Shown piece by piece: positions 1 to 6,342 of a stretch of 8,545 bases of DNA (the first letter of the stretch is position 1; each line of letters starts with the position of its first letter). Origin of the DNA: a bacterium (GTDB lineage: Archaea; Thermoproteota; Nitrososphaeria; Nitrososphaerales; Nitrososphaeraceae); contig JACMIO010000090.1 of assembly GCA_014381105.1 (NCBI GenBank), positions 1 to 8,545 of the forward strand, read 5' to 3'. Below the pieces are notes generated by a model. That model did not search any database, was not told the DNA's origin, and was given only the letters and a program-made list of their open reading frames with translations. The position numbers were made by a program, and so were the translations under genes.

Positions 1-66
1 CAATAGAGGAAAAATCCATCTGACCTACGATATTGTATAATAGAATAATTGCATAGTGCAGACTCA

Positions 67-783
67 TTATTTGGTAACGGCGGCTCTTGGTGATAACAAC
101 CAGCATTGTTGCCATGCCAGTAGGTTTTTGAATCTCATTAGATGATCGGGCAGAAAGGTCCTAAATTCTATTATCTTTATATTTGCTAATTGACAAAAGA
201 TCTCAAAGTCCTTTACAGACCAAAAATGTAAGTGTGTAAATGATTGCCGCGGAACATATCCTCTTAACATCTGAATGCGCCATTTAATGTAACCACTATT
301 GGGGATAGTTACTATTATCCCTTTTTTAGCATGATTGATTGCATCATTTAAAATTTTTTGTGGATATGCCGTATGTTCAATTACCTCTAAAAGCAGTATG
401 TAATCATAAAAGGTATCATCAGAAAGACCCAGACCACCCGTGATATCTCGAATTTCTGTTTGTATACCAAGCTGCCTTGCTTTTTCACATGCTGTTGCTG
501 AAATATCCAGTCCAGTCACTTTAACTTTTTTATTTTTTATCAAGTAATCTGAAACAGTTCCGTCTCCTACTCCAACGTCCAATATTGTTGCACCAGGTTC
601 AATCCATTCCTCCACTAGTCTGGCCCTTGATAAGTTACCGGTGTTTACAGCTGAGTGGTATTTTTCATAATCCTCGAAGACTTCTGGGAATTCCATATTA
701 CTTTGAGTTAGTGCATTCCATGATTCACGTAATATACCTAACCCAAGTGAAACTCCAAAACGAGGAGCGTAGCGTGATCCCAT
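67..783 (-). CDS. MetW-like class I SAM-dependent methyltransferase
   Basis: A 238-residue protein with a Rossmann methyltransferase fold. Motif I is ILDVGVGDGT (residues 67-76), the acidic residue after strand 2 is D93 in GLD, the post-motif LLEVIEH is at 131-137, and the strand GIIVTIPNSG is at 155-164. The last element, followed by a tryptophan-containing stretch and HLHFW (184-188), resembles MetW and related methyltransferases common in surface-glycan clusters. It should use S-adenosylmethionine; the acceptor cannot be read from the sequence, and a sugar, lipid or small metabolite is possible. The ATG at 783 gives the full length, but residues 1-29 look unconserved and a second ATG (residue 30, position 696) would also leave the fold intact. 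Neither start has a clear Shine-Dalgarno sequence. A weak AT-rich box lies near 804-811, about 25 bases before 783. It is divergent from the zinc-ribbon gene at 881. The fold is firm; the substrate is unknown. Confidence 0.87.
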   Translation of the reverse strand: MGSRYAPRFGVSLGLGILRESWNALTQSNMEFPEVFEDYEKYHSAVNTGNLSRARLVEEWIEPGATILDVGVGDGTVSDYLIKNKKVKVTGLDISATACEKARQLGIQTEIRDITGGLGLSDDTFYDYILLLEVIEHTAYPQKILNDAINHAKKGIIVTIPNSGYIKWRIQMLRGYVPRQSFTHLHFWSVKDFEIFCQLANIKIIEFRTFLPDHLMRFKNLLAWQQCWLLSPRAAVTK

Positions 784-849
784 GCCATTGGTTGTATGAA
801 AGGGGATATTTGATTTAATTGATAATAATTTGTGTATCTTCGATGAATG

Positions 850-859
850 TTTTTATTTT
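850..859 (+). promoter_or_regulatory. TATA-like box of the zinc-ribbon gene
   Basis: TTTTTATTTT is centred about 26 bases before the ATG at 881. That is the spacing expected for an archaeal TATA box on a leaderless transcript. No Shine-Dalgarno sequence is seen between box and start, which agrees. The call is tentative because the region is AT-rich. Confidence 0.4.
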
Positions 860-880
860 GGTCAAATTGACTAAAAATAA

Positions 881-1093
881 ATGAAAGAAATCAACATCCC
901 TGTTAAAACATGTAAGAGTTGTGGAGAAATATTTGTTACTGGGTATCATGCTTCTGTTGGAATTCAGTTTTGGCTCACAGCGTTAACTTTCTTTGGTGGA
1001 ATCGTTTATTGGGCTGTAAGAGGTAGATCTGAGCGATGTCCGAAATGTAAAGGACGCGAGTACGAAACAACTTTTAAGACGATTGAAGTATAG
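881..1093 (+). CDS. Small zinc-ribbon protein with hydrophobic middle segment
   Basis: A 70-residue protein with two CxxC pairs, C11-K-S-C14 followed by G and C53-P-K-C56 followed by K. This is the usual signature of a four-cysteine zinc ribbon. The pairs are 38 residues apart, and between them lies an aromatic and hydrophobic stretch (about residues 29-46, FWLTALTFFGGIVYWAV) long enough for a membrane helix. It is closed at its carboxyl side by a basic RGR. The function is unknown; small ribbon proteins can be accessory or regulatory factors, but nothing here assigns one. The ATG at 881 is supported by a TATA-like box 26 bases upstream. It is the only plus-strand gene among minus-strand neighbours and converges on the epimerase gene. 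The paired cysteines make a real gene likely despite its size. Confidence 0.7.
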   Translation: MKEINIPVKTCKSCGEIFVTGYHASVGIQFWLTALTFFGGIVYWAVRGRSERCPKCKGREYETTFKTIEV

Positions 1094-1102
1094 TAGGTTG
1101 AA

Positions 1103-1118
1103 TACCAAAAAGCAAAAT
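1103..1118 (-). terminator. Possible T-tract terminator after the epimerase gene
   Basis: Read on the minus strand this holds TTTT then TTTTT separated by two bases, about 70-85 bases past the epimerase stop. Archaeal termination commonly uses such T-tracts without a hairpin. There is no stem here and the distance is long, so the call is weak. The 95-base gap between the convergent stops shows nothing else. Confidence 0.25.
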
Positions 1119-1188
1119 AGTACAAGATATTGTTATCGTAATGCGCGGTTAAGATGTTCATGTCTAACATAGATGACTGGTTCTAGTT

Positions 1189-2271
1189 TCAATTCAAAAC
1201 TACATTTGAAAGTAATTCAGTGATAACTTGTGATGTCTTACCGGTTCCGAAAGCCGATTTGGAGTATTTAAAACCGGGAGAAGGTTTTTTGATGGCCTTG
1301 ACAATTTTCTTGCTATTAACTCCTGTAAGAACATTCCACTGTCCTTTGAGGGTTTCAATCCACTCGGTATTTTTTCTCATGGTAATACAGGGCACTTTTA
1401 GTAAGTATGCTTCCTTTTGAATTCCCCCTGAATCAGTAACGACCTTTAGGGAATTTTGTAACAATGCAATAAAATCTATGTATCCTACTGGTAGTAACGT
1501 TCTGACATTAGAACATTCTAAGAGTCTACCCAAAAGCCCAAAAGTTTCAAACATCTTTTTCGTTCTAGGATGTATAGGAAATACTATAGTAATGTCCTTG
1601 AGTGCTTCAAATGTTTCTAGGAGTTGAATGAAGGAATACTTTGAGTTAGTATTCTCTGCTCTATGCATTGTGAGCAGTAAATATGATTTTGATTTCAGAT
1701 TTAATATTTCAAGTATTTTTGATTTTTTAGAAATCGACTTTGTCTTGCCTATAATTTCTACTGACAAATCTCCAGTATGGTATACTTTACCTCGTATTCT
1801 TTCTTTTTTCAGATTATTCACGGCGTTCGTGGTTGGTGCAAATAGATAATCGCTCAGATGATCCGTTAAAATTCTGTTGTTTTCCTCTGGCATGGATGCA
1901 TCGAAACTACGTAATCCTGCTTCAATGTGTCCTAATTTAATATTGCACTTATTTGCACATATTGCTCCAGCTAAAGTTGAATTAGTATCACCATAAACAA
2001 GAACAAGATCAATTTGTTTTTCCAGGAGTTCACTCTCTAGGCGCTTAATTATTTCTCCAATGTGGAAACACGAACTTCCCGACCCGACCCCAAGGTGAAC
2101 GTCTGGTTTGGGAAGTGTAAATTCTGAAAAGAAAATATCAGACATTTCATAGTCATAATGTTGACCTGTGTGAATTATTAGATGCTTGATTCCTGAACCC
2201 TTTAGTGATCTATGAATGGGCCCTAACTTTACAAAATTGGGTCGAGCTCCTACTATCGATGCTATTTTCAT
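1189..2271 (-). CDS. wecB: UDP-N-acetylglucosamine 2-epimerase (non-hydrolysing)
   Basis: This 360-residue protein is the usual length for the non-hydrolysing epimerase, a cytosolic GT-B-fold enzyme that interconverts UDP-GlcNAc and UDP-ManNAc. Seen in the sequence: GARPNFVK (8-15, with R10 and K15), HTGQHYD (34-40), VYGDTNS (92-98, D95), GHIEAGLRSFD (114-124, E117), PEENNR (128-133), MHRAEN (202-207, H203), PIHPRT (232-237) and TDSGGIQKEA (279-288). Aligned from memory to Escherichia coli WecB, the catalytic Asp, both Glu and the His are all kept. The ATG at 2271 sits about 26 bases after a very good TATA box, so the mRNA is probably leaderless. No UDP-ManNAc dehydrogenase (WecC) is visible in the window, so whether the product is oxidised to ManNAcA or used directly is open. 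The glycosyltransferase upstream on the same strand is a plausible consumer. Confidence 0.95.
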   Translation of the reverse strand: MKIASIVGARPNFVKLGPIHRSLKGSGIKHLIIHTGQHYDYEMSDIFFSEFTLPKPDVHLGVGSGSSCFHIGEIIKRLESELLEKQIDLVLVYGDTNSTLAGAICANKCNIKLGHIEAGLRSFDASMPEENNRILTDHLSDYLFAPTTNAVNNLKKERIRGKVYHTGDLSVEIIGKTKSISKKSKILEILNLKSKSYLLLTMHRAENTNSKYSFIQLLETFEALKDITIVFPIHPRTKKMFETFGLLGRLLECSNVRTLLPVGYIDFIALLQNSLKVVTDSGGIQKEAYLLKVPCITMRKNTEWIETLKGQWNVLTGVNSKKIVKAIKKPSPGFKYSKSAFGTGKTSQVITELLSNVVLN

Positions 2272-2293
2272 TTATTCAAGATAACAAATTTAA

Positions 2294-2301
2294 AATATAA
2301 A
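2294..2301 (-). promoter_or_regulatory. TATA box of the epimerase gene
   Basis: The minus strand reads TTTATATT, close to the archaeal TATA consensus, centred about 26 bases before the ATG at 2271. This spacing puts the transcript start at or next to the start codon and supports a leaderless mRNA and the chosen start. It also argues that the epimerase has its own promoter rather than depending on the glycosyltransferase upstream. Confidence 0.6.
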
Positions 2302-2355
2302 TATCCACTTATTTCTTGATCTCGTTAGTTTCTTTAAATGTTGACTATGTTTTAG

Positions 2356-2370
2356 AAAAACAATAAAAAT
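2356..2370 (-). terminator. T-tract terminator after glycosyltransferase gene
   Basis: On the minus strand two T5 runs, separated by four bases, lie about 30-45 bases past the TAG stop of the glycosyltransferase gene. No stem-loop is present, as is usual for archaeal intrinsic terminators. It would separate this gene from the downstream epimerase promoter. Confidence 0.4.
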
Positions 2371-2399
2371 CTGAAATTTACTATTACTAATAATAGTTC

Positions 2400-3248
2400 C
2401 TAGGCATTAGTATTCCTTAATCTTAATAATTCCATAATTCTCGTCTTCTGTCTTGTTCTTATAGCTTTCCTAATTTCTGGATCATACATGCTATCGTATC
2501 CGACTTGTTTTGGTTTATATGACAAATAATGATACAACATTTGGACAGCGCCGATTCTACCCATTGGCAGACCAGTAGCAAAGCACTGCACAAACCTCCC
2601 TAAAACAAATAGAGGATGATATCCCAGCGTTCTCATACTTGCACCAAATTCGTAAAAATGGTGGTTGGCACCTAATTGTCGGGTATGTGAAAATCGGGCA
2701 TTGTTGTTGACAAGATTTCTGAACCCATGATATAGCGACATTTGGAGTATAACAGATTCATATCCCATTTTTTCAGGATAAAGATGGAGAAATTCTTCGA
2801 AGAATGAGTTCCTGACGAATCTGCCTGCTCCATGTGGGGTAGAATAACTATAATTATCATAATTGCCAGAGGATATTGCTATTTTGTCGTCAGAGTCCAT
2901 TTTGTGCATTATTTTTTCGGAATAAGATTCTTCATAATGTGTATCGTCCGTACTTATCATATGATAATCGGTGTTTTCGAGATTTAGATTTCTGGCCAGA
3001 CTAATTGCACTATTCCAGTTTTTAACTACCCTTCCAATATCATATCCCAAATCAGGATTTGTTATCACATAGAGTCTATTGTTGCTGGACTTTAACCCTT
3101 CCAGAATGCGGTATGTACTGTCTGTTGAGCCATCATCAACAACTATAACGTATTTTGGCGCAATTGTCTGTTTTAGCAAAGATACTATGGCATTTTCAAT
3201 TTCATTTTCAGAATTCCTGCAGGTTACAATCGCAAAATAACTGCCCAC
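2400..3248 (-). CDS. Family 2 glycosyltransferase
   Basis: A 282-residue inverting glycosyltransferase with a GT-A fold. The amino-terminal strand FAIVTCRNSENEIENAI (5-21) runs into the nucleotide-binding motif VVDDGSTD (36-43). A metal-binding DxD-like stretch STDDTH (99-104) follows. The GAGR (140-143) and GYES (162-165) stretches match the acceptor-site region where a catalytic acid/base Glu or Asp usually sits; E164 is the candidate. The carboxyl end is basic and has no membrane helix, so it is probably cytosolic or peripheral. The donor and acceptor cannot be told. The first codon is GTG (3246-3248); no in-frame ATG exists nearby, and the frame stays open upstream with a hydrophobic run, so the true start could lie a little earlier. 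A weak TTTAAG box sits about 26 bases before the GTG. It lies 128 bases before the epimerase gene on the same strand. Confidence 0.88.
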   Translation of the reverse strand: MGSYFAIVTCRNSENEIENAIVSLLKQTIAPKYVIVVDDGSTDSTYRILEGLKSSNNRLYVITNPDLGYDIGRVVKNWNSAISLARNLNLENTDYHMISTDDTHYEESYSEKIMHKMDSDDKIAISSGNYDNYSYSTPHGAGRFVRNSFFEEFLHLYPEKMGYESVILQMSLYHGFRNLVNNNARFSHTRQLGANHHFYEFGASMRTLGYHPLFVLGRFVQCFATGLPMGRIGAVQMLYHYLSYKPKQVGYDSMYDPEIRKAIRTRQKTRIMELLRLRNTNA

Positions 3249-3370
3249 GGCTATAATGAAAATAATGCATCTTAAACATCTTTTGTTACTTAAGGTATCT
3301 AAAATATTCTCAATATTATGAACTGGGTGTGATGAAAAACAGCTAATTTCTGATTATTAGTTTCTTCAGC

Positions 3371-3829
3371 CTATTTGACCTTTTTATTATCCGCATTTCC
3401 ATCATTGTCAGATAATTTCTTGACTCCGTACAATCGTGTTTCTCCCCGGGTAATCTTGAGTAGAGCTTCTCTCATTAATTTCCTGTCCTCTTCACTTACT
3501 TTACCTTCAATAAGATCAATCACGTACATCCACATTATAGCTCCAACTTTATTTTCCCTAAACAAGGCATCTTGTTCTACTTTCCATTGACTTTTCCTGT
3601 GCCAGTATCCTAATACTATACTCACCGGAACATATGCAAGGATAAACAATACCGCAAAAATCCAAATGCTATTAAAAATCCCAGCCCAATACGGTAGTTT
3701 GTCTATTAACAGTTGATACTGGATTGTTATAAAATTGGCAAAAGTCATTGCAAAAACTAGGTAGATACTATGTCCATTACGAAAATCAAGCCAGCGTCTT
3801 CTGACCCAGTCTGAATTAAATGAAGCCAT
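3371..3829 (-). CDS. Conserved-looking two-helix membrane protein of unknown function
   Basis: A 152-residue protein. A basic, tryptophan-containing lead (WVRRRWLDFRNGHS, 8-21) is followed by two predicted membrane helices, about 21-42 and 50-75. A charged cytosolic-type tail follows, with an amphipathic part (about 95-130) rich in Glu, Arg and Lys, and a polar, Lys/Asp-rich end. The positive-inside rule places both ends in the cytosol. The RRWLDFRNGHSIYLVF start reminds me of a small membrane protein family seen in ammonia-oxidising archaea, but I cannot name it or give a function. The ATG at 3829 is the first Met, with only a weak AT-rich box near 3851-3857. It stands alone between the flavoprotein and glycosyltransferase genes, with gaps of 175 and 122 bases, so it is probably transcribed separately. 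Confidence 0.75.
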   Translation of the reverse strand: MASFNSDWVRRRWLDFRNGHSIYLVFAMTFANFITIQYQLLIDKLPYWAGIFNSIWIFAVLFILAYVPVSIVLGYWHRKSQWKVEQDALFRENKVGAIMWMYVIDLIEGKVSEEDRKLMREALLKITRGETRLYGVKKLSDNDGNADNKKVK

Positions 3830-4004
3830 ATGGAACTAAGCGGTTCTCTTTTACAAATACATTGTGTTAAAATTTTCGCTTAATCAGCTGATCGGTAAAC
3901 TGAGATTACTGAATTGAAACCAAATAAACTAGTAGAACACTAGACTAGCAAAAACAGGAAATTCCTATAATAAGCTTGCAGAGACTAACCTTGATTAATA
4001 AATG

Positions 4005-5087
4005 CTAGAGTGCTTTTAACAACCTATTCATTTGTTCAAAATCAATTCCAAATCCAAATCGTTTCTCTTCTCTTTTCATATTTCTATACATACTCATGAG
4101 TAGTTTGAAATGCTTTATCGAACTGAGTTTGCCATCCATCTTCATCCTGACAATTCTATAAACATCGTCGTAATATCCAAATTTTTTCAGAATTCTTTTC
4201 TCATAGAGTTTCGTGTCAAACTTTGAATCCTTATTCAAAACTTCGATAAATATACTGCAGCAGATAAGAGAAGGAATGATTCCTTCTCCGAGCATAGGAA
4301 AGACGCAGCCTATTGATTCACCGACTCCTATTATGTTGTCGTAGCTGAAAGGCAGCATTCGCTTGGGTGGAGATAGCCTTATGGGCCTGCCAATTTTTTT
4401 CAATACCTTGGCGTGAGGATTCTTTTCAAAGAACTCTGATATCCCAAGATATCTTCTGTCGATATCACCCGCTCCTATATAGGCTCGTCCATTACCCAAT
4501 GGAAAAAACCAGAAATAGCCACGAGCCCCTTTGTATCCCATGACGTAAAACTCCTCAACCTCATCGACGTTTTCTACGAGATATTCGTAAGATGGTATTA
4601 TGAAGTCTTCTGGGGATCTTGGAAGCAGAGATCTGTGAAGCCCTGTACAGTCTATAACATAGTCATATTTTGAAAGAAATGCTGATTCTGGCGTACAATG
4701 AAAACCGTAGTTTATCTTTAATCCTTTACATAGATCTTGCTCCCAATGGTACTTATCGTACGTGACTAAACCCTTGAGTTCAAGATATTCTGTCTTGTTC
4801 TCAGGTAGGTCCATTCTCAATTTATTTCCACGGTGAAGAACATAATTTTCAAAGTCTAGCCCCGCATTCTTGGAAAATATTTCAAGCATATTTTTTGAGG
4901 CACCCCAGGCACATACTGGCCAATGCAAATCCTTTTTCGATGCCTCGAAAACTTCTACTTGGTGACCTTCTCCTTGAAGGCGATTTCCAAGGTAGGAACC
5001 CGCAACTCCCGCACCAACAATGGCCAGTTTCACGTTTACTTTGGGATAAAAATTGTTTATATTTCTTGTTGATTTGTTTTTTCTCAT
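4005..5087 (-). CDS. Geranylgeranyl-reductase-family FAD-dependent oxidoreductase
   Basis: A 360-residue flavoprotein of the group that saturates isoprenoid double bonds in archaeal lipids (digeranylgeranylglycerophospholipid reductase and paralogues). The FAD-binding dinucleotide fold is at residues 21-48: GAGVAG (25-30) with acidic E48 at the end of strand 2. Next comes PVCAWG (57-62), matching the conserved cysteine region near the flavin. DCTG (146-149), the family motif YFWFFP followed by GNG (191-200), GAGD (205-208) and the second FAD motif GVGESIG with GEG (254-269) follow in the right order. The substrate could be membrane lipid, menaquinone or a polyprenyl carrier; archaea often hold several paralogues, so lipid core reduction is not certain. 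The ATG at 5087 adds a 20-residue polar, basic lead before the fold; most relatives start right at the first strand, so a later start (for example GTG at V19) is possible. A TATA-like TTTTAAATA lies near 5135-5143, about 50 bases before the ATG. Confidence 0.85.
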   Translation of the reverse strand: MRKNKSTRNINNFYPKVNVKLAIVGAGVAGSYLGNRLQGEGHQVEVFEASKKDLHWPVCAWGASKNMLEIFSKNAGLDFENYVLHRGNKLRMDLPENKTEYLELKGLVTYDKYHWEQDLCKGLKINYGFHCTPESAFLSKYDYVIDCTGLHRSLLPRSPEDFIIPSYEYLVENVDEVEEFYVMGYKGARGYFWFFPLGNGRAYIGAGDIDRRYLGISEFFEKNPHAKVLKKIGRPIRLSPPKRMLPFSYDNIIGVGESIGCVFPMLGEGIIPSLICCSIFIEVLNKDSKFDTKLYEKRILKKFGYYDDVYRIVRMKMDGKLSSIKHFKLLMSMYRNMKREEKRFGFGIDFEQMNRLLKAL

Positions 5088-5218
5088 TTAGAAATTGAGG
5101 TAACTCGAATGTGAGTAACTCGGATTTGAAACCAGTATTTAAAACTCTATATTAAAGCGCTTATTTGGATGAATCCAAGTCACATTGTCTTGAGAATAGT
5201 GCCGAATCATTCAGGATT

Positions 5219-5280
5219 GGGCATTAATTGAGATGCATTGGGCATAATTGAGATGCATCGGGCATTAATTGAGATGCATC
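5219..5280. repeat. Three tandem copies of a 21-base unit
   Basis: The unit begins GGGCATTAATTG and ends AGATGCATC or AGATGCATT. Copies lie at 5219-5239 (21 bases), 5240-5259 (20 bases, one T lost in the ATTAAT part) and 5260-5280 (21 bases). They abut with no spacer. Each contains the 6-base palindrome ATGCAT, extended to GATGCATC in copies 2 and 3. A 21-base period is two turns of the helix, so bound proteins would line up on one face. It may be a regulator-binding array or a slipped-strand duplication. It lies about 280 bases before the beta-helix start and about 130 before the flavoprotein start. Confidence 0.85.
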
Positions 5281-5417
5281 TTAGTACATAAGGTTATGAA
5301 CGTAGGGTGGTAGTGAGGTATTTCATTGTCTTTAAGCAATTCAGACCCGGGAACAATTCGGGAAATTTGGTAACTCTCAATAGGATGACCGAGTTTCAAA
5401 TCGAGCTCGAAATTGAG

Positions 5418-5438
5418 TTTACTAAAAAGTTTAGTAAA
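5418..5438. repeat. Perfect 9+9 inverted repeat upstream of the beta-helix gene
   Basis: TTTACTAAA is followed by AAG and TTTAGTAAA, an exact inverted repeat with a 3-base centre. It is followed at once by the palindrome AGTATACT (5439-5446) and preceded by TCGAGCTCGA (5401-5410). The position, just before the TATA-like boxes of the beta-helix gene, fits an operator for a dimeric regulator. As RNA it would form only a weak AU hairpin, and it is not followed by a T-run, so a terminator is unlikely. Confidence 0.6.
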
Positions 5439-5530
5439 AGTATACTATTATGAAAGAATTTAATATTTATTGTATCTAGTAGAAGAACTACTTATACTGC
5501 AACTTAGTTACAATAGAAAGATGAGTTCGA

Positions 5531-5539
5531 CTTATATAG
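5531..5539 (+). promoter_or_regulatory. TATA box chosen for the beta-helix gene
   Basis: CTTATATAG is nearly the archaeal TATA consensus and is centred about 28 bases before the ATG at 5563, as expected for a leaderless transcript. Two other boxes exist: CTTATA at 5491-5496 (about 27 bases before the ATG at 5521) and TTTAATATTTAT at 5459-5470. The first of these would support the longer start at 5521, so transcript mapping is needed to choose. Confidence 0.45.
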
Positions 5540-5562
5540 TTAGTAATGTAGCCCTATTATGG

Positions 5563-6342
5563 ATGCAACAAACAATGTCATACACATTAGCAACAATATT
5601 GGTAGCACTAGCGACTATCAGTGGGGTAAATATGCAAAGTTCAATGCAAACAGCACTAGCACAAGGCTTACCATTATCAAGTGCAGCATGCGGTCAAGTA
5701 GTTCATGGTAACGTGACATTAACTGCAAATCTCGTCTGCACGGGAGATGGATTGATTGTGGGAGGAGATAACACAACGATTAACTTGAATGGATACTCTA
5801 TCACTGGACCAGGAGATAACAGTTCTAAGGTAGGAGTAGCAGTGCCACATTCAAACAGTGTGGTTATACAGGGTTCTGGAGCTATTCGTAATTTCCAAGC
5901 AGGAGTTTTGATCACTGGTTCTGAAAATACTAATATCCACAGAGTAACATTTGACGGAAACAAAATTGCTATCTTCATGACTGGTTCTATTGGAAGTACT
6001 GTTGAACAGAACTTTATTGGACCAAATACAATCGGCGTGGCATCTCACTCATCTATAGGAGCTCAGGTACATGCCAACATGATGACAGGTAACGATCTAG
6101 CAGGCGTAACGCTTGTCAATACAGACAAATCGCAAGTAGATGCCAATTCAATTGGTGGAAGCAGAAATGGTATATTCCTAGATGCCCAAAGTACAAAGAA
6201 CACAATACTGTACAACAATGTACTGAAAAATGATGTCGACATAAACAATGCGGATGGATTGCCACTCAACATAAACGGAAATGAACTAATAAAGAACAAC
6301 TGCTTCGTTAGTCAGCCAAGCGGCGGATGTAATCCTCAATAG
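5563..6342 (+). CDS. Secreted right-handed parallel beta-helix (NosD-like) protein
   Basis: From the ATG at 5563 the protein has 259 residues. It starts with a signal peptide: a hydrophobic core LATILVALATISGV (9-22) and a likely signal peptidase site after ALA (31-33). The mature part opens with a cysteine-bracketed segment, C43 to C59, leading into GLIVGGDNTTINLNGYSITG. Short repeats of the pectate-lyase/NosD (PbH1) type follow, with regularly placed Asn, Gly, Ile and Val (for example NSVVIQGSG, NTNIHRVTF, GIFLDAQS), ending in a carboxyl pair C247 and C256. These cysteines may cap the helix as disulphides. Sequons NVT, NTT and NSS occur near its start. Such folds bind or cleave polysaccharides, but I see no catalytic signature, so an adhesive or surface-binding role is only a guess. 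Starts at 5521 (ATG) and 5470 (TTG) would lengthen the leader; 5563 fits the best TATA box and a normal signal length. It is followed by a T-rich terminator. Confidence 0.85.
   Translation: MQQTMSYTLATILVALATISGVNMQSSMQTALAQGLPLSSAACGQVVHGNVTLTANLVCTGDGLIVGGDNTTINLNGYSITGPGDNSSKVGVAVPHSNSVVIQGSGAIRNFQAGVLITGSENTNIHRVTFDGNKIAIFMTGSIGSTVEQNFIGPNTIGVASHSSIGAQVHANMMTGNDLAGVTLVNTDKSQVDANSIGGSRNGIFLDAQSTKNTILYNNVLKNDVDINNADGLPLNINGNELIKNNCFVSQPSGGCNPQ

Larger units (their letters stand above)
5088..5562. promoter_or_regulatory. Regulatory-looking intergenic region between divergent genes
   Basis: This stretch of about 475 bases has no convincing gene. It separates the flavoprotein gene (minus) from the secreted beta-helix gene (plus), so it should hold both promoters. 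In order it contains the probable TATA box of the flavoprotein gene near 5135-5143, a three-copy tandem repeat (5219-5280), a 10-base perfect palindrome TCGAGCTCGA (5401-5410), a 9+9 inverted repeat (5418-5438), an 8-base palindrome AGTATACT (5439-5446) and two or three TATA-like boxes before the beta-helix gene. The density of symmetric elements is higher than in the other gaps of the window. Confidence 0.5.

Noticed and set aside
585..818. Plus-strand open frame opposite the methyltransferase
   Set aside because: It lies mostly antisense to a well-supported methyltransferase gene and its product shows no motif.
1160..1192. tRNA T-arm-like GGTTCTAGTTTCAATTC
   Set aside because: No matching acceptor, D-arm or anticodon stem could be found around it.
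1220..1849. Two plus-strand open frames (1220-1420 and 1628-1849) opposite the epimerase
   Set aside because: Both are antisense to conserved epimerase motifs and have no recognisable protein features.
4895..5098. Plus-strand open frame at the start of the flavoprotein gene
   Set aside because: It is antisense to the FAD-binding motif region and lacks any feature of its own.
5219..5280. CRISPR array
   Set aside because: The three repeats directly abut without spacers and no cas gene is near.
5418..5438. Intrinsic terminator
   Set aside because: The arms are AU-only apart from one C-G pair, no T-run follows, and no gene ends just upstream on either strand.
5703..6299. Three minus-strand open frames inside the beta-helix gene
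   Set aside because: They mirror the repetitive Asn/Gly/Ile/Val codons of the plus-strand gene; the plus strand has the signal peptide, helix repeats and terminator.
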